Shown here: positions 36,763 through 48,976 of the stretch, in pieces
How the letters are laid out: each line of letters opens with the position of its first letter
Position numbering within the stretch: position 1 is the first letter of the stretch
Source of the DNA: Eimeria necatrix
Taxonomy: Eukaryota > Apicomplexa > Conoidasida > Eucoccidiorida > Eimeriidae
Length of the DNA: 64,000 bases
Assembly: GCF_000499385.1 (NCBI RefSeq)
Contig: NW_013651724.1
Span: forward strand, 62,001 to 126,000
Direction of reading: 5' to 3'
Made by a program: the position numbers and the translations under genes
Notes under the pieces: generated by a model
What the model was told of the DNA's origin: nothing
Databases searched by the model: none
Seen by the model: only the letters and a program-made list of their open reading frames with translations

Positions 36763-39700
36763 TTACCCAATGAAAGTCAAGCGTAGGCCAGCCAAGCCGC
36801 CCTGTGCCTCGTCTACGGGTGCCTCATCCATGGGCAGCCCTCCCAATGATTTCTGTATCAGCGGCGCCTCTGCTGTTCTAGTTGCAATTTCCAGCCCTTT
36901 GGAATCTTCGAACTCCACTTCATCCTCGGAAAAGATCGATGGCATGCCTTCGTCGGCTGGAGGGGAGAGCACAGAGCACCGTCCAAGAGGCTGCCCGCAG
37001 AAGTCGCCTCCCTGCTCGTTCCTGTCAGTCACTGTACCACCACGAGGCGCCCTGCAAGTAGGGATCTTTGTAGGCCGGCTCTCCATGCCTTGCCAATCTG
37101 ACGAAGGCCTCCGTTTTTGACGGGCTCCGCCAGTTGATCCTTCCTGGCAGTTGCCATTGTCATCACTATGGGCAAATGTAGCATTTTCGGAACCCCTTAT
37201 GCAACTTGCTGGATCCAAGGGAACGCCGTTTGGCTGAACGATTTGAATGCCTGCCCGTGAAGAGCCGCTACTGAAGCGTTCGTCTGCTTGACCTGCGCTT
37301 GCACCAAGGTCGACCAAATGGCGCATTGTGGGTCTACCGTGAGGGCAGTTGAACGGTAGCTGAAGGTCAGCCATTCGCCTTAGGATTGCCATTTGCCTAT
37401 GAGGCGGGAGGGGATTGCCAATCATCACAGCGCTGCGACAGGCCTTACTAGCAAGGATATCCCATACCCGAGATGGTCTATACTGTAAGACGCGGTGATG
37501 AGGGCAGTTCGACTGAGTTGGTTCACCCTTGCGTGCACCCAGTGGAGCACTAGGTTGAGGCATTGTGCCTTTCCATATAGCCTTACCTTGGTCTTCGCTG
37601 GCAAGAGCAGAAAGAAATTCTATGAAATCTGAGGCGCCTAGCTGCTTGCCTTCGATAACAGGAACGCCAGTTAAAAAGCAATAACGCTCTTCTTGGTCGG
37701 CATCATCTCCTTCCGAAACCACCCCTCCCGAAGTCTGTCGTTCTGCGGCGCGGGCCCCTGCAGTGATCAGCTGGCTCGGTTCCTGTTTTTCTTGCTGCAG
37801 TTGTTGGGAACAGGAAAGAGATTGTGAAACTGATTTCAAGGAGGCGCTTGAAGTGCTTGCTATGGAGGACGACTGAGACGAGTTTACAGCAACAAAAGAC
37901 TGCGTAAAGGGCCGGTGGGCGCAAATGGGTCCGGAGATAACACATGCAAACCCGTTACTGCTGAGATGGGGGGTATACGCATCTACGGCTGCTAACAGAT
38001 CAGCTGGTAAAGACAGCTTTAGCGGTGCAATAAGGGGTTGCATGCGCGGATTAAAATCCGCGTTTAAAGCCTCGAAAATTCTTTTCTCGTCGCTTGCGTG
38101 CTGATCGACAATGAACAGGCTCGTCACCACTTCTTCAATCTCTTCACAACCTTTTCTTGTTACTTCCGTGCTGCTGCTGCTGTTTCCAGAGTTCTCGGCG
38201 TACTTGACGTTGCAGGTCTTGTTGCTGTACCCCTCAGCCTGAGTGATCTGTGGCACTAAGCAGCGACGCCTATTCCTGCGAAGAGCAGCAATGATGAACC
38301 CCTCATTGAACTGCCCAACCAGCATCAAGTCACTGAAGAAATTCTTTTCAAATAAGAAGAAATCAGAATCTGTCCTTTTGTCCGCAGCCCTCAAGCCGAG
38401 GTTATCGAGAGAGAAATTCGCCGGGGCGTCGAGCCACAGTTGCGACCGAACAGTGGAGGCAATCTCTTTGTCTCGATATGATATATTATGGTCTATACAA
38501 GTGCGATGAGGAGCTGAGAATCCATGTATTCGTACGCTACACGTTTCCTCCAGGTCTAAATGGCACTCCCCCACAGCAGCTTCGAGTATTTCCTCTACGA
38601 GCATATCCGTCTCTTCCTCCGTCTCAGGAGGCGGTGTCCTGCTCAGATCAGCAGGCACTTCTGTATACAAAGAAACCGAGAGGGAGTCTGCTGAACTTGT
38701 CCTAGATTTGTCCACATCCACATTGCAGTGCTGTGGTGAAAAAGTGTGTCCACTATTAGGTGTTAGATGGTCCTCAGGAAGCACACGCTGGTAAGACTGA
38801 TGCTGCCTGGGCTTCTCCGGAAAACCAGAAAGTGCGCCTAAGTCTCCAACGACCGAAGTCGCTCTATGCTGACAGCAGGAGAAAAGCGGCCTCCGGTGCT
38901 GCAAAGCATCACCAAGCGGGGGATCGCCACAAGTTACTGATCCTACACTGCCCGCAAAATCACCTTTAGGCACAGTTCCCCTGGGCCTGGTGACAATCTC
39001 CTCATTCTCCCCCGTGTGGGTAGGCAATACAAACAATTCCATGCCTCGCAGGGGTGGCGTAGCCTCCAAGGGCAGATTGCTTGTAACTTTACTGGTCTCC
39101 ACGTCAGTGCCTGCATGTGGAATCCGACAATCTGCACCTGCAAGTACCTGCTGAGCATGTTTGTCCCTCAACTGACTTCCACGGCCATAGGCGTTGAAGG
39201 CCTCGTTTGGAGCACCAACCATTGGTAAACGCTCGTGTCTACTGGGCTCATACGCTGCTTCTTGATGACGCTGCTGTTCCTGATCTTCAGGCTGCTGCAG
39301 AACCTGCTGGGTTTCGAAGCCTGCTGGTGAGGAAGAGAGTGTGCTATGCTCAATGCTCAGCTGACGTTGCTTCTTATATGTCTCATGTTCAAGGGATCCT
39401 ACTGAGGGCGCGAGGATCTTGCTAATGGCTTCCTGCAGATACCAACTGACGCAAAAAACTAAACAATAGCTGCCGGCGTCTCGGTTGCACGAAGCGGTAC
39501 CGTCTCGCGCTCACTAGTAGGGCCTGAGCAATGTCTTTCTCGACCGCGATGAGCACTTGTTGTTTGTCCTTCCTAAATTCAAGGACATCAAGCAAACAAC
39601 CCCTAAGCTGCCTTCATGGTACTCAATCTAACACAACAGCACACGCATCAAACCCTTTATACAGAGAACAAAGCAGTAAATGGAGCGTGATGGCTTGCCT

Positions 39701-42552
39701 CATATTAATATCGAGGAGCGATGCATCAAGCTCAAGGAATCCCAGGCAAACGGGAAAGAGGCCGCGACTGCTGACTTCTTTCCATTTTCTGCGAGCAATT
39801 ACAGGGGATAAACAATTGAAATCCAAAATCAAGCTCAGAACGCTTAACTCAAAGTCGTGACTTTTTCCCAGGAACGAAATGTCTGAGAATTAGCCCATAA
39901 GTCTTCTACACTACTCCCACAGAGTATTTGGCCAAAGCACCGTGGGTCGCGATGCCTGGGCCCTAAAATGGCCCAATAATCGTTTTTCAGATGCGCAGCT
40001 ACTTTGCATGTACTATTCAGGAAGACCCAGATTTCAAGCTAGGCTAGCCCACTTGTTGAGGAGTTTTTGGAGTAACGGGGGAAACTCCACTGCTCTCCTT
40101 TTCACGAAGAAGTGCTGGAGGGAAGCCGAGCGGATGCCATGCGGAGGCCGAGAGATGACTGCTTCCAACCTGCCAGGTGATGCCCGCACCGTTGACTTCA
40201 GCTTCACTGCCACTAGCTAGAAATGCAGCAGCTCAAACCTTGGCTACGCCTAGCATATTCCTGTTCTTGCTTCCTGATAGATTCAGACGAGGACAAGTGC
40301 ATACGGAACGAAAGCTAAGTTTTAGCTTACCTCCATTCTCGTCCTGGGTCATTCCCTGAAAGCGTCAGCTCGGTGCAGGCGGCCAACTGCTTCGGTCCAT
40401 AAACGCTCAAAGCCGCCTCTAATAAGCTGGAGCTAGTACCCTTTGTAGCTAGAAAGGTAGTGCGCCCACCCCTGGAGTCGCAGTGCGTGAGCAGGCAGTT
40501 GCACACCCATAAGCATGAATGAGCTCAGCGGCAAAAGCGTGAACATTTTCCTCCCAAGCATGCACACAAAGTTTCTTCATCACCGAAGGAAACACCTATC
40601 CGCGCAGCCAATATCGGAAGATGCCGCACAGAAACAAGACCCACGTCTTGGGGTCGAAGTTCGAGAGGACAATCCTGCAAGCGGTCGCGTGCAAAAGAGC
40701 GATTCTCTGCATCAACGCCAGAGCATCCTGGAGCTGGCGCTGCTTTGCTTGCTCCATAGTCCTCCGCCTCAGTGGCATACGTCCGAAAATGTCCTCCACA
40801 ATAACTGTGGTGCCTACCTGAATTCAGCTCACAAAGAAAACTTCCATTGCAAGGGAACACAGAAAAGTTTTAGGTCTTGAAATGCACGTTTTTTCATATG
40901 TTTAACAGCACAGATTCACACTATTCAAGAGATCTCAATCCATACGTAAAACACCTGTTTAATTTCTCTGTGCTTCGCTGGTTCGTGTACAGATGCCAGA
41001 AGTCTGCGAAGCGCGATAGAAACTTTCCGGCATTCAGCAGTAACACATGCGCAACTGCCCTCCCGTGCTTGTAGCTACCCCTCTGCATGGCAGCAAATAC
41101 GCTCGGCTTCTGTACCTCTCGCGCAGTGGCGTCGCGAGCCACTTGCTTTCCCTTGCTATCAAAAATGAGTCGGGTCCCAAAATCAGCTGTGCGGCAACGC
41201 GTGACAAGGGACACTCGGGCGACGTAGCAGAGAGAAGACAGTGCCTCTCCCTGCACAAAGAACACTCCACAGAAAGGAAAAATCTACCGGAGAATGTGAT
41301 GATCAAACACATGTAGCTCTGCTGAGCTTCTGAAGCCGAAATATGAAGATCTAGATGATTCTCCCGGCCTATATTTTTGCACAGTTGAATATGGTTTAAA
41401 CACCTTGCTTAGCTACTGTGACGAGAATACACGGGAACAAAACGCAGCTAATGCGCTGTTGTATTGATGCAAGCGAAAAGCTGGGATTCTGTTCCTACTC
41501 TGAATCCCAGGGAATCCAGCTTGCTGTAGACATCCTCGAATGTCGTTATCTTTGAAGTCGCGTGGCGGCAGCCTAAAACAAAGGAACTTAACTGCTCTGT
41601 TTTAGGCTGCCTCATTGGCGCCTAGAGAAAAGCAGCTTGACAGTATCACAGGGGCAACAGAGCCACAGGAAAGGCTAACAGCAGCAATGCAGTTGGCTTA
41701 TACAACTCAGTGCAACGCGCGCGTCTCTTCGTAATGCGTTACTACCTAGCAAGTCAAGGTCTTCCGGGGAAATGCCACACCCATTGTCACGAACCTCCAC
41801 ACCCCCAAGGCCACAGTCCATAAGTCGAATCTCTACGGGATAGGCGCAGACAACAGGTAAAACAAAGCAGGAGCAGTTTTCGAATGGTGCACCTGATACA
41901 CGATGAAAGGTCAAGGAGATTGCTAAAGCGCCTCAGAAGTCGTTTCGTGTCCGCCTGTCAAGCACCTGGGGGTGAAAAATCATTAACAGCAACGGTCACT
42001 GTTTCCCCAGTTCCGTACATTCCCTTGCCCCCCCAGCGGATGACAGATGTACCTACCGATTGAGGTTGCGCCTGCATCTAAGGAATTCTCGACGAGCTCC
42101 TTGCAAATACTCTTGAGGTCAATGACAACTTGTTGGCTGCTTAGTGCTGCTGCTGTGTCTGCAGAGATGCGCGCGATGCGCCTTCCATGAGACGTATTTG
42201 GTGTCGCCTGGGAGGGTAGAGGCGGAGCCAATACAGGAGCAGAAAACCCAGACAGATCGGTCAATCTGTCGGAGTTATTGCTTGAATCCATCCTAGCAGG
42301 CATGTTGCAGCGGGGCCTACCAAAGCAGCCAGCTTCAGCCCCTCCATCCGCGTTGTGCACAGTGGTAGTACCTGAATAAAAATCCTCGGCTAGGCATTCA
42401 CTACGGCGGCTGGAAGTTGGACGTTCCTCCTGCTGGGGAGCTAAGCATGGGTAGCATTCGTGATACGGGTCGCTTATGGCTTGACAAGTCGGCGTTGAAC
42501 TGAGAGAGAAATCTTCGTCATCCCCTCTTTGCTGAGGCGGTGTTGTGGCCAT
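36763..42552 (-). CDS. PMS2: PMS2-type MutL mismatch-repair endonuclease
   Basis: MutL-alpha nuclease subunit of nuclear mismatch repair; partners with MLH1. Eleven exons keep phase and give 1342 aa: 42552-42057, 41832-41746, 41572-41499, 41250-41116, 40817-40645, 40471-40331, 40212-40170, 40114-40053, 39788-39699, 39572-39515 and 39432-36763. GHKL ATPase motifs: KELVENSLDAGATS, EVRDNGCGISPEDLDLLG, RHATSKITTFED, LGFRGEALSSL. Transducer domain: TTVIVEDIFGRMPLRR, ALSVYGPKQLA, HFFVKRRAVEFP, LELDASLLDINM. The C-terminal domain has LMLVGQFNEGFIIA, the metal-binding endonuclease motif DQHASDEKRIFE (DQHAx2Ex4E intact), ACRSAVMIG and FNCPHGRPTMRHL. A long Ser/Glu-rich linker (roughly residues 460-720) separates the halves, as usual in eukaryotic PMS proteins but larger. 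After CPHGRP the protein continues about 190 residues, longer than the human one. The intron after 39699 has a GC donor. Confidence 0.95.
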
Positions 42553-44315
42553 TGCTGATTTTCGCAGTCAACTCGCGAGTGGCTCAATGCTGGTGAGCTT
42601 CATAGATGACGCGAACTGCTGGCGGGCTTTAAACCGGAGAACAGGCGGGAACGAATTCGTAAGGGAATGTTACCTGGGGTTAGATGTGATTTGGTCAAAC
42701 TTTCTGCATTGCAGCCCCCTGTTTTGATGCAAATGGTGTACTCGTGCGGGGATCTACACAGACGTAGCTCCCAGGCAAGGATGAAGCTTAGGCACGTGGG
42801 CAATGGTGCTTCCAGAGTTGTCGGCTGCTGCAGTCCAAAGGAATAATACATGGTGCTATATTGCCGCGTTCCCAACTACCCCGAATAAGCAGGTACGGGA
42901 GCCAAAAAAGCGAAGCAGCATCATTAAGTTCGCAACAAGCACCTGTCTTCGCGTGAGTGCATCGTTGGGGCCCACGGAGTGCCCTTTTCTGCTCATCGTT
43001 CAGTTGTCTGCAGAGACAAGCGCTCCCAGAAGAGATCCAACAAAGCCCAAATATTGGTCTTCACAAAAAAGATCTTACCTTGCAAATCTGCAACTAGAGA
43101 CTGTGGATGCGTGCTTGACCTCCCTGATGCAGCCCTGCAGTTCTTATTCAGACTTCGCTTGTCCAACGGCTATTGTTGGGCTTATTCCCAGAATATTCTA
43201 TGTGAATCGTTTTATTGGATCGCTTAGGTACGTAGTTTCATCGTTGGTTCATTATATTGAACAGGACTCCACCGCGATCAGGTACAAGCGTGTAGCCACT
43301 GTGCGCCATTTTCGAGCGACTGCGCACTCCACGCAAGTTGCGGTGTACGGCTTGATTTGTTACCGATACACCGGCCGAGACACGACATAATTACTCGGCA
43401 GCAACGGCAAACCATCGCTAGCCCGGTGCAACCACCATAGCATCCTACGCAACAGGCAATACTTTCTGTCGCACTCCCAAATGGTTGCTTCCAAGCCATA
43501 AATCGCCGACGGACTGTTCTGTTCCTGAAATTGGCTAGCAACAGCAGCTAAATTACGCTAAATCACTCGGCGACCCGCTACGCCGCAGTACACGAGCGTC
43601 ATAATCCACGCGACGTGACCGCCTGCTCTCGCAGATTGGGGATTCCGCTGATTCCTCATCTAGGCGCCAGTAAAACTTATTCGAACTAATGCATGCTCGC
43701 TGCCAATCGGCACGGTAGCCGTGCGCTTAGTATAACTATCTGGGAAGAACACTGATTCCTCATGAGTGTTTTGATACCAACCGTAAGCGAAAGTACGAGT
43801 ATACAAATATAGATGTGTACCGGAGGCGGGTATATAAGGTCTGGATGATTGTAATACAGACTTTCCAGCAAGCACTCCCTTGATATGCACCACGGCAGAC
43901 TTCGGCATTTGACCGTCGTCCCATACTCTGCGAAAATGCTACCGTGGGACGCTCCTATTTCAAGACACGCCAGAGAGGCTGGCATTTTACAATCAGTATT
44001 ATGGGCTTCAGATGACACCCTAGGCTCTCTGGCCTCAACAATTTGCGCCGTCGACGCACCAGCAGCACAGCGTCTCACCGGATCTGGCTCCGCATCAATC
44101 ATTGCCACCAAGTAGTTCCAGAGTGCTAAAAGCCTTTAGAACAGTGCTCCACCCCTCGCTGAGCACAGAAGGCTTGTTCTCAGCGTACTTACCAATACCT
44201 CACCCTGATTGCCGAGTGACCACGATTGCCGCACCGACAACTCTCTGGCTGAGGCTATTCGGTTTGAGAACCAGCGACAAAGTCAGCCTCAAGTGACCCT
44301 CACAAGACTTCCTCT
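42553..44315. other. Intergenic, nothing recognised
   Basis: Between the start of PMS2 and the stop of P5CR, which are co-directional on the minus strand. The ORFs present (e.g. 42803-43390 plus) have no recognisable motif and no phase-consistent exon chain. Confidence 0.55.
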
Positions 44316-46079
44316 TTATGAACACTTTGACAAAGTCAACCCTATTTCCTTGGATCGCTCGCATGTTGCCTCCACTGCATCAGCTACTGCACACACAGTA
44401 GACAACAGCAAAGACTGAAGACACAGAACTGCAATTCAGGAGCCCACCGGTGCGTTGAAACCAGATGGCAAGCCGTTGAGTCTGGCAAATAGCCCCTGAA
44501 TCCCCCAATATTATGAAATGCACTGCTGCAACGAATGCTGAAATGGAACTAGCATCGTAGGCAACCTACCCGCCGCTCTGAAGGCTCTACGCTCCATTGC
44601 TAAAACTCCCGCAATTGTTGTACCCCCAGGGGACGTAATATCGTCACGAAGCAGTGCTGGATGAATCTCCTTCATCTGTACAAGTGTTGCCGTGCCGCGT
44701 ACAGACTGCAGGGCAGCTTCTGTCGCCAACTGGCGGGGTAAACCGCTGTAGAGTTTTCAAAGCACACGGCAAAGCTACATGCCAAACTTGTCACTTGCAA
44801 AATCTGGGCCTGCCACTTATGCAGCAACGAGTTACTCGTGTTGAGCAACTTCACAGCACCTCGGCGTTGGGAAATTTCGCAGCATCGGCCACTCACCATT
44901 TGACACCGCCGTCGATAAGAGCTTCAACAAATGAGCATACGAATGCCGGGCCTGCAGCGCCCACAGATCACTTACCGCAGCCAAATTTCTGCACAGAAAT
45001 CCAGCAGCAAGCTGGGCTGAGGATGGATGATTGCCGCTGACTGTGGCTCCCCCTGATGGGATGGGCGTTAAGTGTCAATTACTTGATCCGCTAATTGCAC
45101 AGTAGGCGTCGAAGAGATCTTCTGTAATCGCGTGGACCAGCCCAAATGATCGCAGCGCCTGCAGAAGCAGCGCGTGTGCTGAATCTGTACAAGGGCTTAC
45201 ACAATAGCATGTCGCTCCTTCTCCAACAGAGCAGAGAACATTTGGCATTATTCGCGCGACAGGTACATTGTCACACGCCTTGAGCAACCTCGCGAGTGGA
45301 ACCCCTACGCAAGCAGAAACAACCAACGCGACGCGATCAACGGCCTGCCGAACTTCCTTAAGGACCTCAAGAGCGATGGCCGGCTTCACAGTAAGAAACA
45401 GCAAACCGCCTTGCGTGCGCTCCACAACCTAATGGGATCAATGGAACAAGCAGCCTAAGACAGCTTGCTGGCCCAATCACGCGCGACGAGATCGAACCAC
45501 TGAGTCCCGTATACACTCAATGATGCATGTAGATACGTGAAAATGGACGGAGAACTCAGTTCCAAAAGGAAGGGCAGGGAATCTTGTGAGCTGCGTCGCT
45601 AACAAATCTATCTTCAGGAGAGCAATCTTGAAGTGAGGGGCAAAAAGCCATGCCGCTCTACTGATCAAGGCACACTTTTAACAGGTGCTTTTCTTGCCTC
45701 AGTGTTTGTGCCAGTCCCATATCCCAGATCCCGTATATATTCGTAGGTCGCGGTAGTACGAGCACTCATCCAAATGTCGGCGGGCAAGCACAAACCAGCC
45801 CGTACCAAAGACGCTGCCATTGCCCTTGCCATCTTCCCTCCACCAAGAAATCCAGCTCTCAGCGCTGAACAGAAGTGAAACGCATAGATTTTCTGTATGT
45901 GTTCTGCCAAAATGGCAGAAAGGAGCTGCTCATTGCCTCACTGGTCACCGCGACATTAGTGGGTGGTCACTGCGAAGTTAGTAGTTACGGCCGATATGCC
46001 ACCAAGTACAATATTCGAGCTTCGAGATTTATAACGTGAACAAAACCGTAAAGTACTCACTGGACGATCTCTCGGACAT
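44316..46079 (-). CDS. Pyrroline-5-carboxylate reductase
   Basis: Last step of proline synthesis: NAD(P)H-dependent reduction of pyrroline-5-carboxylate to proline. Six exons in perfect phase give 277 aa, the normal family length: 46079-46061, 45864-45698, 45428-45083, 44951-44897, 44745-44570 and 44386-44316. The start peptide MSERSS is encoded by a 19-bp first coding exon. The Rossmann motif is GFLGGGKMARAMAASL; then LLFLTVKPAIALEVL, VPVARIMPNVLCSVGEG, AISGSSPAFVCSFVEALIDG, the signature region DDITSPGGTTIAGVLAME and the C-terminal helix VADAVEATCERSKEIG. The intron after 45698 has a GC donor (GAG/GCAAGA); without it the VVERTQGGLLF exon cannot be joined in frame. No clear targeting peptide, so a cytosolic enzyme is likely. 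Confidence 0.94.
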
Positions 46080-47550
46080 TTCTGGAGGCAATCAAAGTGG
46101 TGCGCAGGGCGTCCGGAACGAATAAGGTGTTCGTGCTCAGGCAGAAAGAAAAGAATCCCTTGAGCATGCAGTTTTAATAATGGAAAACAAGCCAGGAAGG
46201 TGGCAGAAGAATGGAGAGGCTGACTACTATCGTCCGCAGCCCCCAAAGGGACCAACGCTCGTCCTGGCCTGCAGCTTGCCTCGCTGTTGCCTTCAAGATA
46301 TGGAGGGCAATCCTCCTTGAATAATGAAATGTAACAGCAGCTATGCACTTCTCTTGAAATAGAAAGAATGTTTATAGATGTGAAGACAAGCCACGCTTCG
46401 CCGACAGCAGAGTACAAGACTGCTAGAGCAGTTCCTAGTTCATGCCTTCCATCAAAAGAACGCTGAGATACATTACCTTTCTCTTAGCGTGTCGTATTGC
46501 TGGAAAGAATAATGTGCAATGAGCCCTTGTAAATGGGAATAGTAGACAAGGAAAGGCCTCTCAGATTTGTGCTGAGCAGTGGAAGTATTGAGTGTAAATA
46601 CGCTGTATTGGTGTGCGTTGAGGCTCCGAAAATGCGTCTAGCTAGAAACTACCAGCGCTGTGTTTTCGGAAAGGATGGCATATTGATATTTCTACCTCAA
46701 GTAATGAGAAATACTATGCAATAATTCGCTGCAGAAACTGCTATGCAGTGCAGTGTGTTTGGTCAGCAGGCGAATGATAAGGGCATTTTCACACAGTGTC
46801 AGAACAAGACATGGCATACACACAGTAGAGTAATGCAGCAGGGCAGAACATGGGAAGCTACGTGGCGATACTTTTGCTCTCCCTGTCTCCACCATTCCTT
46901 TTGTACAAGAGCTGCAACGGGCAGACCCTGCTTTGTCTCAGTCAGCATTTTGGGCCCCTTATGTACTACAGTGAGTTTTGGGAACCATGCAGTATTGCGC
47001 AAGTCCAGTAGTCAGAGCTGCACGCTAGCTCGCCAAGGCAACAAGCCTGTATAAGGCCTTCGGCATAATGTGCAATAGAAAGTCTTCTTTTACGGACTTT
47101 CCCCTAGAAAGCTTTGGAACCCCTAACTATCAATTACACACTTTGACGTAGCACAGACATCTTGGACAATTTAGTCTGTGCGGACTGCAACTCTGTTAAA
47201 AGGACGCCTGCTAACGAGGATGCAATTCCTGTATCAGTCCCTGTATGCAAGCAAATGACAACGGCACCTATAACTGCAAAGTGGAATGACCTTGAACGTA
47301 ATGACAGCACGTATGCATTGTCTTTAAAAAACACAGCAATGATGTATAAGACCAGTGAAAGTCTCTGAGCAGTGGACGTGGATGTTAGTCTCTGGCCCTA
47401 CACCTCGTGTAGCTCTACTGATACCGCTGTCGGGCATCATTACTACCCTCTGAGCCCTGTAAACATTTGTTCAGGAATAGTTATTTTCAAGGTGCGGGCT
47501 TCTGCCATTGTGGGCACTTCGTACTGGTAGGCTCCTGCTAACTTCTCGAA
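46080..47550. other. Intergenic, nothing recognised
   Basis: Upstream of P5CR on the minus strand. No exon chain or repeat recognised; the 153-codon minus ORF 45956-46417 overlaps P5CR exon 1 in another frame and has no motif. Confidence 0.55.
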
Positions 47551-47554
47551 AGGT

Positions 47555-47870
47555 TAGTGTAGCAGCAGCAGGTGCAGCAGCAGCAGCAGCAGCCGCCGCT
47601 GAAGCAGCAGAAGGTGCAGCAGCAGGTGCTGCAGCAGGTGCAATAGTAGGAGTGGCAGCTGGAGGTGCACGAAAATACGCGGCAGAAGCAACTGCTGCAA
47701 TGGCAGCAGCAGTTGCCGCAGATGCAGCGGCAGCAGCAGAAGACGGAGCAGCAGCAGCAGAAGACGAAGCAGCAGCAGCAGAAGACCGAGCAGCAGCAGC
47801 AACAGCGGCAGCCGCGTGAGCAACAGCTGCAGCACGGCTAAACCCTGCAGCAGCAGAATTCAACAGCAGT
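47555..47870. repeat. Imperfect GCA/CAG trinucleotide tract
   Basis: About 300 bp dominated by GCA units (Ala, Gln or Ser/Leu depending on frame and strand), interrupted by GGT, GAA and GAC. Both strands therefore have open low-complexity frames, which are not evidence of a gene. Such tracts are a known hallmark of Eimeria genomes, where they also encode homopolymeric runs inside genes. Confidence 0.9.
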
Positions 47871-47885
47871 ATCTTGAAAAACCTC

Positions 47886-47919
47886 AAACCCTAAACCCTA
47901 AACCCTAAACCCTAAACCT
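47886..47919. repeat. Interstitial telomere-type (AAACCCT)n
   Basis: Four perfect AAACCCT units and a partial fifth, far from any chromosome end signal in the window. The unit equals the TTTAGGG-type telomere repeat of apicomplexans and plants. It lies 15 bp beyond the GCA tract. Confidence 0.95.
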
Positions 47920-48976
47920 AGTAAAAAGGATCAGTTATCTTTTGTTTTTCCGCTGTAAAGGGCGGCAGCACCGTTGCGTTCGTCAAGAGAATTCCCACTG
48001 ATTTCCGTATAATTCTCTGTGTTAAGAACAGAGGTTTGAGAGCGTCAAATACCTAGACCAGCTTGCACAGCAATACCTATGCTGCTCCCTTAGCTTTGTG
48101 TGACTACACTGAAGCTAGTTGTCAGAATAAACGACTTGCGGAATTACTCCGACAGCTGCCATTTTCTCCTTAGAGCGATTACTCCGGTATCTTCAGTCAA
48201 TGTAGTCGCAGTAAGCTGGAATCGAATGACATCCGAGGATACAACCTAATGCTCTCCGCCATTCACAGGCCCTTCTACATCTCAACTGGAGAAAGAGCGA
48301 CTTGCTGTTAAATGCTTGCATCCGATTCAGGGTTACTGTGACTCTGTAGGTGCTCACGGCACTGCTGTATGTATGCAGACAGGAGCTGCGTCACTCTGTG
48401 CAGACATTGACTCACGCATCTACACAAAGTTTGTCTCTTAAATATTTTTTTCTTTAAACATATCGCCTGCTCGTAGACGGAAACAACTCTTTTTCATTAT
48501 AGTTCTTCGAGCATGTGTCTCTTGTACCAGCAGCACTTCTGCATCCCCAAAGCAGTGGATTGCCGCTGTTTTGTCGATAAGGATCTTACCCTCTGCTTCT
48601 CTTACAGGGATTTTAGTGCAAGCTGCTTCCCTAAAAAGTTGGTTGGGGTAATGCTGCTCAAAGCGGAATTTTTTTTGAGCGGACAGCTAACAGTAAGACC
48701 ATGTTTGCCACGATGTTTTTCGGCAGCGGTGTGTGCACGCCCACCACAACTCGCTTTGGTGTTTGGTATAAATGGGCGCGTGTCCGTCATGATTTTTGGA
48801 TTGTTGCTGTAGCGGCTGCAGATCTAAGACCACGACTGCTCACGTCAGACTTCAGAACGCCTCCTAGCATGTTTTGTGATCGAAATGTATAGTTGTTCTA
48901 AAAGAGCTCTGTGGATACACAAATCCCATCTAGCTTTGTCACAGTGAGCTGCAGCGACGGGGGATTGTGCAGGTGC
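47920..48976. other. Intergenic, nothing recognised
   Basis: No exon chain, no family motif and no LTR terminus before 48977. Confidence 0.5.

Noticed and set aside
45956..46417. 153-codon minus ORF upstream of P5CR
   Set aside because: Different frame from the P5CR start exon, no motif, and it crosses a good donor used by P5CR.
47471..47887. Ala- and Leu-rich ORFs on both strands
   Set aside because: They are translations of the GCA repeat; open frames in every phase are expected from it.
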